From CBDFKS01 sp965248905 (GTDB taxonomy: Bacteria > Chloroflexota > Dehalococcoidia > Lucifugimonadales > JAGWBF01): a stretch of DNA of 64,000 nucleotides. Each line of letters begins with the position of its first letter. Within the stretch, counting starts at the first letter, position 1. The stretch covers positions 1 through 64,000 of the forward strand of contig CBDFKS010000003.1 of assembly GCA_965248905.1 (NCBI GenBank). Reading direction: 5' to 3'. The notes beneath the pieces were generated by a model. It saw only the letters and a program-made list of their open reading frames with translations. It had not been told where the DNA came from and did no database searches. The translations under genes and the position numbers were made by a program. This document shows positions 1 through 8,509 of the stretch, piece after piece.

Positions 1-12
1 CAATAATATGAT

Positions 13-1061
13 ATGAATGATAATATCTTTCAGCCGAATTATACCATTACTCCTATCACTCAAGGGACAATTGCCGATATCGTGCAGCATAGATGGCTGG
101 TAGACAACATGCTACTCATGCCCAAGCATGAGGTGTGGATTCGGAGGGATGTATCGATTCAAAGAGCGGTAGGCACCACTCGAATCGAGGGAGCCACCTT
201 AGAAGAGGACGATGTTCAGCATCTCTTTAGGAAAGGCCAGACAGGGAAACTCACTGAGGATGAACAGGCCAATATAAATGCTCTAAGGGCCTACGAATTT
301 GTGGACTTCCTCAGCGATCAAAGAGATGTAAGAATTGACGAGCTAGTCATCCGGCAGCTAAACCGAGAGTTTCTTACAAAGGCCCCAGATCCACTCACCC
401 CCGGTGTATACCGAAGGGGGCAGAATTCGGTGGGTGCCTATGACCCTCCCAACGAAGGAGATGTACCTTCCCTAATGCGTTCGTTCGCACTGTGGCTACG
501 GCAAGAGGATGACACTGATCCCATCATCAAAGCCTGTATTGCCCATATTCATCTGGTCGCCATCCATTCTGGGACGGGAACGGTCGTACAGCGAGAGCTC
601 TGAGCACCTTGATTCTTCAACGGTCCGAGTACAGTTTCAAAAAGCTCCTTTCTTTGGAGAAGAGTTTCTTTGGTGCACGGGATAGCTACTTCTCTGCGAT
701 AGAGCGAACCTTGGGGACATCTTATGTGGAGGGATATGATGCGACTCCATGGCTTGACTTTTTCTGCTACGTTCTTAGAGAGAATACACTGGACTTGGTG
801 GGTAAACTCACTGACTGGCACCGTTCCATGCAGAAAGTCTACGCAATGTTTGAAAACCTTGAGCTAAACCGTAGACAAGCTGATGGATTTGCCTACGCTG
901 TACAGGCTGAAAATATCACCAGAATGGACTATATGGAAGTGACCGGTGCATCCGCGCAAACGGCTTCGCGTGACCTTGCGAAACTTGTAGAATTGGGCTT
1001 GCTTGAGCCTGAGGGTAAAACCCGTGCAAGGGTTTATACACCAATCCTACCTACAGAGTAG
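13..1061 (+). pseudogene. Fic-domain protein, frameshifted inside the catalytic motif
   Basis: Fic (AMP-transferase) family protein with an N-terminal Fic_N region and a C-terminal winged helix. The inhibitory motif TTRIEG lies at residues 55-60, which makes it a class II (self-inhibited) type. The frame runs from ATG 13 to TGA 603, and the rest continues in another frame to 1061. The break falls in the HPFxDGNGR motif: the first frame reads AIHSGTG, while the other frame reads WDGNGRTARALSTLI. Restoring four bases at about 562-568 (a second ATCC unit) regenerates IHPFWDGNGR, so one unit of a 4-bp tandem repeat seems lost. The C-terminal part ends in an HTH-like stretch (TGASAQTASRDLAKLVELGLL). 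Without the Fic motif the protein should be inactive. A sequencing error or phase variation would explain the same data. Confidence 0.8.
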
Positions 1062-1198
1062 CAAAAAGATGTCAAAGAGACGAGGGAGTGGTCAGGTGGA
1101 GCAGCTAGTTCTTAATGTCTGAGCTGCTTGCTTAGACTGGGATCCCAATCAGTACCGACCTGGCCTGAGATGTAGAGCAAAAACCGGTATACGCACTC

Positions 1199-1951
1199 CT
1201 AGAGTCCCCAGGTCTTGCCGAAGTCGGCCCTCTGCACCACGTTTCCGGTGAAGGTGTCAGGGGTTTGCAGCGCAAGATAGACAGCGCAGGGCCCTACCAC
1301 CTCCGGGTCCACCCGCTCGTGCCAGTCGTGTTTGGCATATTCCATCACTGAGGAGCCCTCGCTTTTCATCCCGCCTGGGCTCAACACGTTGACGGCGATA
1401 TTGTGCTCCTTCAGCTCTTCTGCCAGGCAAAGGCTGAACATCTGTACAGCGACCTTGCTGGGGCCGTAGACCGTATCCCCCGCACTGGGATGCAGCGCCG
1501 ACCGGGAGCCTATGCTGATAATACTACCCCTCTTCTGCTGCATCATCACCGGCACCACACTGCGGCTGACAAGGTAAGTGCCGCGTACGTTGATCCTCAT
1601 CAGACGGTCCCACCGTTCCGGATCAATGTCCAAGAACGGCTCTCCTAACACCATGATGCCCGCGTTATTGACCAGAACATCGATTTGTCCATATTTGCCC
1701 ATGGCCTGCTGGACCATACTCTTGACCTGCTCTTCGTCTGTGACGTCGCAGGGGACAGATAGTGCATCTCCTCCGGCAGCCTGAATAGCATCAGCCGTCT
1801 CCGAAGCAGTGCCCGGGAGTCCCGTCGGCGACTGGGGACGGGCGCATACCACCACCTTGGCTCCTTCGCGAGCGTACTCCTTTGCAATGGCCCTGCCCAG
1901 TCCTCTACTGCTTCCGGTGACAACGGCTACCATTCCGTCCATTTTTCCCAT
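1199..1951 (-). CDS. SDR family oxidoreductase (copy 1 of a tandem pair)
   Basis: Classical short-chain dehydrogenase of 250 residues, the usual family length. The nucleotide-binding motif TGSSRGLG is at 12-19, NNAG at 95-98, and the catalytic pair Y162/K166 lies in YGPSK with Ser in the ISIGS strand. Arg-rich ARPQSPTGLPG after the second strand suggests NADP(H), by inference. It is strongly similar along its whole length to the next gene upstream (2112-2873), so the two arose by tandem duplication. Both probably belong to one leftward transcript headed by the SnoaL-like gene. A 160-bp gap containing a dispersed repeat separates the two SDR genes. The substrate is unknown; SnoaL/SDR sets are common in hydroxyacyl, steroid or aromatic catabolism. 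Confidence 0.9.
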   Translation of the reverse strand: MGKMDGMVAVVTGSSRGLGRAIAKEYAREGAKVVVCARPQSPTGLPGTASETADAIQAAGGDALSVPCDVTDEEQVKSMVQQAMGKYGQIDVLVNNAGIMVLGEPFLDIDPERWDRLMRINVRGTYLVSRSVVPVMMQQKRGSIISIGSRSALHPSAGDTVYGPSKVAVQMFSLCLAEELKEHNIAVNVLSPGGMKSEGSSVMEYAKHDWHERVDPEVVGPCAVYLALQTPDTFTGNVVQRADFGKTWGL

Positions 1952-2028
1952 ATAACTCCTCCGCTAAAGAACTTTTGTTTTATCAACCTGTGGCGTTGGC
2001 TAACCCAGTGCTCGGTCAAGCGAGATTT

Positions 2029-2110
2029 GATAGGCGCCTTTCACTCCTATCCCTTCGACAAGCTCAGGGCAGGCTCCAACCCTCCCCCATCAAGGAGAAA
2101 GGAGATTTCT
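2029..2110. repeat. Dispersed repeat copy in the gap between SDR genes
   Basis: Contains the core CTTCGACAAGCTCAGGGC at about 2053-2070, preceded by a TTTGATAGG.GCCTTTCAC block that recurs at about 50860 beside another repeat cluster. It lies between two co-oriented genes and carries no coding signal of its own. Confidence 0.75.
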
Positions 2111-2111
2111 G

Positions 2112-2873
2112 TTAGGCCGGAACGCCCCAGCTCTTGCCGAAGTCGGCCCGTAGCACCAGCTGTCCTGTCATGGACTGGGCAGCCTGGAGCGCCAAGTATA
2201 CCGCTGCGGGCCCCACTACTTCGGGGTCCACGCGCGTGTCCCAGTTGCCCCGAGCCCAAGGTATGGCCCCTGAACCCTCACTCTTCAAACCACCCGGGCT
2301 CAAGATGTTCACGGCAATGTTGTATTCCCGCACTTCTTCAGCAAGAACCAGGCTGAACATATGGAGCGCTGCCTTACTGGAGCTATACAGAACTCCACCT
2401 TCAGCAAGATGGTTAACCCCCATGGTGGAGCCAATGTTTACGATGTTGCCCTTCCGCTGCTTTATCATTACGGGTACTACGTGTTTACAGGTCAGGTAGG
2501 GGCCGCGCAGATTAACTGCTACGGACTGGTCCCACTCTTGGGTATCGATCTCCAGCATGGTCTTGCCGAGAACCATGATGCCCGCGTTGTTGAATAGCAC
2601 ATCTATTTTGCCGTATCGCTCCATGACGCTCTGGACCATGTGCTCTACCTGCGCTTCGTCGGAGACATCGCAGGGTACGGAGAATGCCTCTCCCCCGGCC
2701 GCCTGGATGGCGCTGGCCGTATCGGACACAGTGCCGGGCAACCCAGTAGGTGATTGGGGACGGGCACACACCACCACCTTAGCTCCCTCCCGGGCATACT
2801 CCTCGGCAATGGCCCGACCGAGCCCCCTGCTGGCTCCCGTGACGATGGCGACCAGTCCTTCCATATTGCCCAT
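2112..2873 (-). CDS. SDR family oxidoreductase (copy 2 of a tandem pair)
   Basis: Short-chain dehydrogenase of 253 residues from the chosen ATG at 2873, which has AAGGGG about 6 bases upstream; an upstream start at 2909 would overlap the preceding gene and lacks such a site. TGASRGLG at 12-19, NNAG at 95-98, and Y163/K167 in YSSSK give a complete catalytic set. Identity to the 1199-1951 product is high from the N-terminus (AREGAKVVVCARPQSPTGLP is shared) to the C-terminal RADFGK.WG. The gene starts 11 bp after the SnoaL-like gene ends, so co-transcription is likely. The substrate is not determined. Confidence 0.9.
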   Translation of the reverse strand: MGNMEGLVAIVTGASRGLGRAIAEEYAREGAKVVVCARPQSPTGLPGTVSDTASAIQAAGGEAFSVPCDVSDEAQVEHMVQSVMERYGKIDVLFNNAGIMVLGKTMLEIDTQEWDQSVAVNLRGPYLTCKHVVPVMIKQRKGNIVNIGSTMGVNHLAEGGVLYSSSKAALHMFSLVLAEEVREYNIAVNILSPGGLKSEGSGAIPWARGNWDTRVDPEVVGPAAVYLALQAAQSMTGQLVLRADFGKSWGVPA

Positions 2874-2884
2874 AGCTGCCCCTT

Positions 2885-3349
2885 CTATACGAACCTGTTC
2901 TTGACCCATCCCTCATCGAAGGGGGTCCAGAAGTTGGATGCAAGGTTCAGATTCTTGAACTTCCACTGGCCGTTCACTTTGACGTAATCCTCGTCATACC
3001 GTCCAGACCCCCACACCGCTCTGTTTCCTTCGGAGTATGTGCATGCCTGTAGTAGATACCATGTACCTTTACCAGTATCTCCATTGACCTCGATAACCGG
3101 GTTCAACACCATGTGGACGGCAAAGGGAAGCCTCTTTTGGGCGTTAACAAAGAAGTCCTTTATCTGTTGAACCCCTTCAGCTCTACCAAGCGTTCCACCA
3201 TCCCAGATCGCGTCCTAGGTGAACAGGCTGGCAAGGCCTTCTATGTTGTAATTATCATCGCAGTAAGCACAGTAGCGGGCCTTTAGGCGCTTAATCTCCT
3301 CTATGTCCTCCATGGCTCTGAGTCTTTTTTCCACGGCCTCTAAGCTCAT
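2885..3349 (-). pseudogene. SnoaL-like / NTF2-fold protein with in-frame amber codon
   Basis: Reading from ATG 3349 gives a 154-codon frame with one internal TAG at 3215-3217 (codon 45). The sequence around it, ARYCAYCDDNYNIEGLASLFT-stop-DAIWDGG, is typical of the SnoaL_4/NTF2-like family, where Glu (GAG) is usual at this position, so a GAG to TAG change is the simplest reading. The C-terminal part (YLLQACTYSEGNRAVWGSGRYDEDY, then WKFKNLNL) completes the alpha+beta cone fold. These small proteins act as dehydratases, isomerases or binding partners of SDRs, and this one heads the SDR pair. Either it is inactivated, the amber is suppressed, or the base is miscalled. A restart at the GTG near 3112 would yield only 75 residues. 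Confidence 0.75.
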
Positions 3350-3527
3350 CTGTTACTCCATTCGCAAAGGTCCGGGTTAAGCCAGATTCCACGATGCCCC
3401 TACACTATACTCCAATCTCAGGTGCCTTGACAAAGGTTCGCAGCAGCATAGAATATTGGCACCGAACGACCAATCAAAGAAAGAATTCGGACTTCGCATC
3501 CCAGAGATCGAAGAAAGGAGAGACACG

Positions 3528-4283
3528 ATGACCAAGCTCGAGGAATACGCCAACAAGTACGAGAACATCCGCATGGAGCGTCGAGACGGCATCCTTCAAG
3601 TCACCTTACACACCGATGGCGGCACCCTCAAGTGGGGGATAGAACCCCATAGGGACATGGGTCACGCCTTCGAGGACATTGGGAGCGACCCCGAGAACAG
3701 GATAGTAATCCTGACCGGCACGGGAGACGACTACTGCGCCGAATATCCGCCGACCGGGTACGCCCCTCGCGGCACCCCTCTACAATGGGACACCATCTAC
3801 TGGGAAGGAAAGCGCCTGCTGTTCAATCTGCTGGACATAGAGGTGCCCATGATAGCCGCCGTGAACGGGCCGGCACTCATCCATGCCGAAGTCCCATTAC
3901 TCTGTGACGTAGTGCTGGCCTCGGAGAACGCAGTCTTCCAGGACGCGCCCCATTTCCCCAACGGTTTGGTCCCCGGTGACGGCGTGCACGTGGTGTTTCC
4001 GGCGTTGCTGGGTCCAAACCGGGGCAGATACTTCTTGCTAACCGGCCAGAAGCTGTCGGCCCGAGAAGCCCTTGACCTAGGCTTGGTGGGTGAGGTGCTT
4101 CCCAAGGAACGACTCTTGCCACGGGCCTGGGAGCTGGCCGAGGACATGAGCAAAAGGGGCACTCTCACCCTCCGCTACACCCGCACCGTCATGACCATGG
4201 AGTTGAAGCGCCTCATGCACAACATGCTTGGCTATGGTCTTCAGGTGGAAGGTCTGGCCGCGCTTAACGACTTCCCGGCCTAA
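3528..4283 (+). CDS. Enoyl-CoA hydratase/isomerase family, 6-oxocamphor hydrolase-like
   Basis: Crotonase-fold protein of 251 residues; ATG 3528 has AAAGGAGA upstream. It resembles 6-oxocamphor hydrolase, the crotonase that cleaves a C-C bond of cyclic beta-diketones by a retro-Claisen reaction. Residues H119, H142, D151 and E241 fall exactly three positions before the published OCH active-site residues His122, His145, Asp154 and Glu244, and flanking blocks match (IEVPMIAAVNGP, DAPHFPNGLVPGDGVHVV, GRYFLLTGQ). Ordinary enoyl-CoA hydratases lack this set, so a C-C hydrolase acting on a diketone is the best inference. It is divergent from the SnoaL/SDR cluster and followed by a cyclase-family hydrolase, which fits a ring-opening pathway. 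Confidence 0.85.
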   Translation: MTKLEEYANKYENIRMERRDGILQVTLHTDGGTLKWGIEPHRDMGHAFEDIGSDPENRIVILTGTGDDYCAEYPPTGYAPRGTPLQWDTIYWEGKRLLFNLLDIEVPMIAAVNGPALIHAEVPLLCDVVLASENAVFQDAPHFPNGLVPGDGVHVVFPALLGPNRGRYFLLTGQKLSAREALDLGLVGEVLPKERLLPRAWELAEDMSKRGTLTLRYTRTVMTMELKRLMHNMLGYGLQVEGLAALNDFPA

Positions 4284-4333
4284 GGAAGATAGGTTGTAGG
4301 CCAACTGGCCTCATGGGCGAATATTCCGACAAG

Positions 4334-4446
4334 AAATCATTCTGAGGCGCAGCCGAAGAATCTGGGGGAGACTAGTTCCGAGCGATGTAACCCTGCCCCA
4401 GACCCTTCGCTTCTCTCAGAGCCTGTACTGAGCTTGCCGAAGTGGT
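4334..4446. repeat. Dispersed repeat pair between two hydrolase genes
   Basis: The 236-bp gap between genes holds CATTCTGAGGCGCAGCCGAA (from about 4339) and, at 4425-4445, a degenerate inverted copy of the same family (ACTGAGCTTGCCGAAGTGG). Related pieces occur near 12550, 19410, 39600 and 42770. Short reading frames crossing it are artefacts of the repeat. Confidence 0.65.
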
Positions 4447-4519
4447 GACATGAAGGGTGAGAAAAGGCTTTACCTGACCCAAAAACTGAAGGAGCAGCTA
4501 ACCCGAGAAGGAGGTCGTT

Positions 4520-5437
4520 ATGGTGGAAAGAAAGATCCCTTCACAGCAAGAGGTGGAGGGGTATCTAAAGGACCGTACAAACTGGGGACGCTGGGGCAAG
4601 GACGACGAGGTTGGCGCCGTAAACCTAATCACCTCTGAGAAACGAGCCGCAGCTGCGGGCCTCGTGCGTAGTGGTCGATCCGTATCCCTCACCAGGCCAT
4701 ATCCCACCGCGTCCGCCGCAAACAACCCTAACCCGGCCCAACACTGGATGCGTTTGCTAGACCGCAGCCCTGGGGGCGCGGCGATTGACTATTATGGAAT
4801 CGCTTACCACGGCCAGGTAACCACTCATCTCGACGCCCTGTGCCACGTGTGGGACCAGAACGGTATGTGGAACGGTCGTGACCCCGCCAAGGAGCTAGAT
4901 ACTTGGGGGGCAAACTTCGGATCGGTGGACAAGTGGGAGCGAGGAATCATTACCCGTGGCGTCCTTCTCGACATCCCGAAACACCGAGGCGAGCCCTATG
5001 TCACCCAGGAGCATCCCGTGCACGGATGGGAGCTGGAGGACGCTGCTGAGGCCCAGGGTCTGAGCCTCCAGCCGGGCGACGCACTCGCGGTCTACCAAGG
5101 GCGCGAGAAATGGCAGAAAGATAATCCAGATAATCCCTACGGTAGCAGGCCTGAGCGGCCCGGCATGCATGCCTCCTGTCTGTCCTTTATCCGTGATAAG
5201 GATGTGGCGGCATTGGTGTGGGACATGATGGACTTTGCACCCTACGGATATGACCTGCCGTGGACGGTCCACGGCGCTATTTTCGCCTATGGGGTAGCTA
5301 TCCTGGACAACGCCCTGTTGCAACCGCTGGCCGAAGCCTGCACAGAAGAAGGCCGATACGAGTTTATGCTGCTGATAGCGCCATTGAGCGTGGCCGGTGG
5401 CACCGGCTCCCCGGTTAATCCCATAGCGCTGTTTTAG
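4520..5437 (+). CDS. Cyclase family protein (kynurenine-formamidase-like hydrolase)
   Basis: Putative cyclase (PF04199) of 305 residues. ATG 4520 is preceded by a strong AAGGAGGT. The metal-binding signature HxxxxTHxDxxxH appears as H97, H103, D105 and H109 in YHGQVTTHLDALCHVW. Family members hydrolyse amides or lactones (kynurenine formamidase, isatin hydrolase) through Zn or Mn. At 305 residues it is the longer plant/bacterial type rather than the short KynB type, and no other kynurenine-pathway gene is nearby, so formamidase activity is not claimed. Its position after the OCH-like enzyme suggests hydrolysis of a cyclic catabolic intermediate. Confidence 0.85.
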   Translation: MVERKIPSQQEVEGYLKDRTNWGRWGKDDEVGAVNLITSEKRAAAAGLVRSGRSVSLTRPYPTASAANNPNPAQHWMRLLDRSPGGAAIDYYGIAYHGQVTTHLDALCHVWDQNGMWNGRDPAKELDTWGANFGSVDKWERGIITRGVLLDIPKHRGEPYVTQEHPVHGWELEDAAEAQGLSLQPGDALAVYQGREKWQKDNPDNPYGSRPERPGMHASCLSFIRDKDVAALVWDMMDFAPYGYDLPWTVHGAIFAYGVAILDNALLQPLAEACTEEGRYEFMLLIAPLSVAGGTGSPVNPIALF

Positions 5438-5456
5438 CTCACCGGCAGGAGTACCT

Positions 5457-7048
5457 GTGCCTGACTTCATACTAGCGTTCGGGATAGTCGCGATCGTAAT
5501 GACGATTACAGCCCTGACGTCAGGGCTGGTCGAGCGGTCACCTCTCTCCTCCCCCCTCATGTTCCTCGCCCTAGGATTTGTTCTGGGCGAGGGTGTACTC
5601 GGCGTTGTCGAGATGGGACCCCACGACCTGGTGCTTTTCTAGAAGTGGTCGCCACCTTGACGCTATGCCTGGTGCTGTTCCTAGACGCTACGAAGTTGCA
5701 GATCGACGAGCTGGGCAAGAAATGGCTCGTTCCGGTACTCATTCTTGGCCCCGGAACCGGCCTCATTATCGTCCTTGGCGCGGTTCCCATTGCCCTTCTG
5801 CTGGGCTTTTCATGGGTTTTGGCCTTCATCGGCGGAGCCATCCTGGCCTCTACGGACCCGGTCGTGCTGAGAGAGGTAGTCCGCGACCGCCGAATTCCCC
5901 GTTCAGTGCGACAAGTCCTAAGGATCGAAGCGGGCACCAATGACATCGTGGTACTCCCCGTTATTCTGGCCCTGATCGCCGTAGCACAGTCAGAGGTCGA
6001 AGATGCTGCGGGATGGGTGGAGTTCCTCGCCCGCCTTCTGGTTCTGGGCCCCGTAATTGGGTTCGCCGTAGGCGGCTTGGGGTCGTGGCTCATGACCAAA
6101 GCGGATGCATTTATGACTGTTAGACGGGAGCACCAGGCACTATACGGAATAGGCTTGGTGCTAGCGGCTTACACAGCAGCCACGGCCGCCGGCGGCGATG
6201 GATTTCTGGCAGCCTTCGCGGCTGGACTGGCGGTCGTGCTACTGGACCAGAAGCTATGTGACTGCTTCCTGGAGTACGGAGAGATCACGTCTGAGATCGC
6301 TATGCTGTTGGCCTTTGTGCTCTTCGGTGCTGTCCTCTCGGGCATTATCAACAATGTGGATGTAGGGCCGGCCATCGTGTTAGCAGTGCTAGTGATCTTC
6401 GTAATCCGGCCTTCCGTGCTGGGCCTCGTTTTGTCCCGCGCCAAGATGAGCTGGGAGGCCCACGCCTTCATCAGCTGGTTCGGGCCCAGGGGACTCAATT
6501 CACTTTTGCTGGCATTGCTGGCGGTTCAGGCCGGCGTCGAGGACTCGGAGCTATTACTCGCTACAGTCGGAGTGGTCGTGCTGGCTTCGGTCATAGTACA
6601 TGGGGCCACAGCCACCCCTTTCAGCGCTTGGTACGGCCGTAGAACTGTAAAAGAAACCCACGTTGAGGAGCGGGAGAGCACGGCGGCCGGGCTGTTTATC
6701 TCCGACGAAACTGAAGTCCCCCTGATTACGCCTGAGGAGCTGAGCCTGCTTCTATCAGAGCCCGATCCCCCAGTGGTCCTGGACGTCAGAACACGTTCAG
6801 GATACGAGGCCGATGGCGCGCAAATTCCCGCCAGCGTGCGAATGCTCCCCGACCGTGTGGCAGAGTTGGCCGCTGAACTGCCCAAGGATAAGTCGGTAGT
6901 TACCTATTGCTCCTGACTGAACGAGGCCACCAGTGCCCGTGTGGCACAGCAGCTTCGGGCTCACGGCATAAATACGATGGCCCTCAAGGGAGGATTCGAC
7001 GCCTGGCGGTCCGAGTTTCCCGTCGAACCGATCCCCGTGAGCTCCTGA
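5457..7048 (+). pseudogene. CPA1 cation:proton antiporter with C-terminal rhodanese domain; frameshift plus in-frame TGA
   Basis: Begins at GTG 5457. The antiporter has about 11-12 hydrophobic segments and the CPA1 blocks ASTDPVVLREVV and RIEAGTNDIVVLP; it is followed near codon 370 by a rhodanese domain (VVLDVRTRSGYEADGAQIPASVRM, later ALKGGFDAW). Two lesions are visible. A one-base loss near 5634-5641 ends the first frame at 5642; adding one base restores LVLF-LEVVATLTL. A TGA at 6914-6916 lies in TYCS-stop-LNEATSARVA, where homologues read YCSCPNEATSARVA, so it replaces a Cys two residues after the presumed catalytic Cys. That TGA could be a nonsense mutation or selenocysteine. The role would be Na+ or K+/H+ exchange coupled to sulfur or redox sensing. 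Confidence 0.75.
6933..6947 (+). promoter_or_regulatory. Possible SECIS-like hairpin after the rhodanese TGA
   Basis: A 5-bp stem GTGCC/GGCAC encloses loop CGTGT, with the loop 21 bases after the TGA at 6914-6916 and G as its second base. The spacing and the loop G fit bacterial SECIS rules, but the stem is short and the gene carries another lesion, so support is weak. Confidence 0.3.
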
Positions 7049-7296
7049 GCCGTCTCTCCCATTCAGTAATTCCTAGAAGTCAGCCAGAATCATCTCAGGT
7101 GAGCTAAGAGCACGAAAGGGCTGGGAAGTTGATCGGCAAATTTTTTGGCCATAACACAAAAACGTTCCCATCAAAACCCTACCCCAACGGGTTCTCCAGT
7201 CGCTCTGCTCCTTTAGAATGACAGTGCCTTCAGGCTCTTAGGACGAGGCCCTCGCCCGCTGGCTTAGCTAGGCTACTCGAGCGTACTTGGCGATGT
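7049..7296. other. Intergenic region, 248 bp
   Basis: No gene is visible. A possible -10 (TACACT) lies near 7301, just inside the longest form of the next gene, which would favour a later start for that gene. No clear terminator is seen. Confidence 0.4.
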
Positions 7297-8367
7297 ATGG
7301 TACACTCTTTAACGCTGGTCAGAGTGGTCATGATGAACGTAGTTGATCTGGAAAGGTTCGAGCTGGGGGAGCTTTTGGGGGCGGGCTCCGACTATCAGGT
7401 CCATGCGGCCATCGACAAGGAGACCGGAGACCAGGTGGTCATCAAGAGGCCGAATCCCGACTACATAACGAGACAACTGCATGGCGGCGTTGAGCGGCTG
7501 TCAGAGCGACTGATCGAGATACACGGGGCCGTCGGGAACACGATTCCCCTGGTGGCTCATGTCGTAGGGTACACCGAGGTCACACAGCACGACGCCTATT
7601 TCAGAGATTCTCTCAAGGAGAGCTATCGAGTCCTAGTGCAGCAGCGTGCCAGAGGTTTACCCCTGACCTGCGACATTCGAGACAAATTCAAAGGGGTGCC
7701 CGTGGGCCTGGCCCAAAATCTGTTCGCCCTCCATCCCCTGGTACCCCACGCCGACAACCATTTCTTTTCTATCCACCACCAGCTTCTGGCGGTTGAGGAG
7801 GCCTTCCATCGGGCCGGACACCTTCTGCTGGACATGCGTCCCCAAAACATCTACTTCGATCCCATAGACGCCAGGATCGCGGTCATCGACCTCGGTACCA
7901 TGCCCACCGAGAGAGGTGTAACCCAGGGTCGGGCCAGCATGGGAGGCCAGCCGAAGGACCTCCACGACTTCTACCTGGAGATATTCAAGTTCTATATCTC
8001 CCCCGATGCTCCCCCTTCCGACGTCACGGGCTACAAAGAGCCTCTGGGGATGAGAGCCCTCCCCAAATTCGACCAGCAGATCGCCCTCAGCATACAGAGC
8101 TTCTCCTCGATGGAGGACGCGGGACTTAAAGAAGCTTCGTCAACGATCCTTCAAAGAATCCAGAAACGGGACTATTCATCTCTGGAAGGGTTTCGCGGAG
8201 ACTTGAGCCAATACCTGGAACTTCTAGAGGAAAGAAACAGCAACCTCTCCGGCCTTGATGGATTGATTGATGTCTGGAGACAGGCTATGGAGATGTTGTC
8301 GGAGGACTACTGGCGGAGATTCCTATTTGACCCCGATTCGGACCTGGCATGCTACAGGAACACCTGA
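7297..8367 (+). CDS. Protein-kinase-fold protein
   Basis: A 356-residue protein with a divergent Ser/Thr kinase fold. The glycine-rich loop GAGSDYQV is at 28-35, the ATP-anchoring Lys is K50 (VVIK), the catalytic loop is LDMRPQN at 178-184 (D179 as catalytic Asp) and DLG at 198-200 replaces DFG. All essential kinase residues are present, so activity is plausible. There is no membrane segment, so it should be cytoplasmic. ATG 7330 or 7333 (residues 12-13) is an equally good start and would place a TACACT hexamer upstream. A PP2C-like gene follows 142 bp downstream, suggesting a reversible phosphorylation switch. The substrate is unknown. Confidence 0.75.
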   Translation: MVHSLTLVRVVMMNVVDLERFELGELLGAGSDYQVHAAIDKETGDQVVIKRPNPDYITRQLHGGVERLSERLIEIHGAVGNTIPLVAHVVGYTEVTQHDAYFRDSLKESYRVLVQQRARGLPLTCDIRDKFKGVPVGLAQNLFALHPLVPHADNHFFSIHHQLLAVEEAFHRAGHLLLDMRPQNIYFDPIDARIAVIDLGTMPTERGVTQGRASMGGQPKDLHDFYLEIFKFYISPDAPPSDVTGYKEPLGMRALPKFDQQIALSIQSFSSMEDAGLKEASSTILQRIQKRDYSSLEGFRGDLSQYLELLEERNSNLSGLDGLIDVWRQAMEMLSEDYWRRFLFDPDSDLACYRNT

Positions 8368-8377
8368 GCTATAGTGG

Positions 8378-8448
8378 CCCTCACCCCGACCATTCGACAA
8401 GCTCAGGGCCACCCCTCTCCCGCTGGGAGAGGGGATTTGGGGTGAGGG
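8378..8448. repeat. Nested palindromic repeat (REP-like) between kinase and phosphatase genes
   Basis: An outer inverted repeat CCCTCACCCC (8378-8387) / GGGGTGAGGG (8439-8448) encloses the ATTCGACAAGCTCAGGGC core (8392-8409) and a perfect 10-bp hairpin with 3-base loop at 8412-8434 (arms CCCCTCTCCC and GGGAGAGGGG). It may act as a transcriptional pause or mRNA-stabilising element between the two genes; it has no U tract. Confidence 0.85.
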
Positions 8449-8509
8449 ATTAGATACAATACAACATGACGGATTCCGAGCCGTCGGCGATAAGACTAAA
8501 AGAGAAGCG

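Noticed and set aside
2885..3112. A separate 75-residue gene starting at an internal GTG
   Set aside because: It is the C-terminal half of the SnoaL-like frame that begins at 3349; the family needs both halves, so it is listed as one interrupted gene.
4450..4638. Short plus-strand reading frame before the cyclase gene
   Set aside because: It starts in repeat sequence, has low-complexity Gly/Lys content and overlaps the cyclase start, which has a strong ribosome site.
8378..8448. Rho-independent terminator after the kinase gene
   Set aside because: The hairpin is strong but no U tract follows, and copies of the same repeat occur in other settings.
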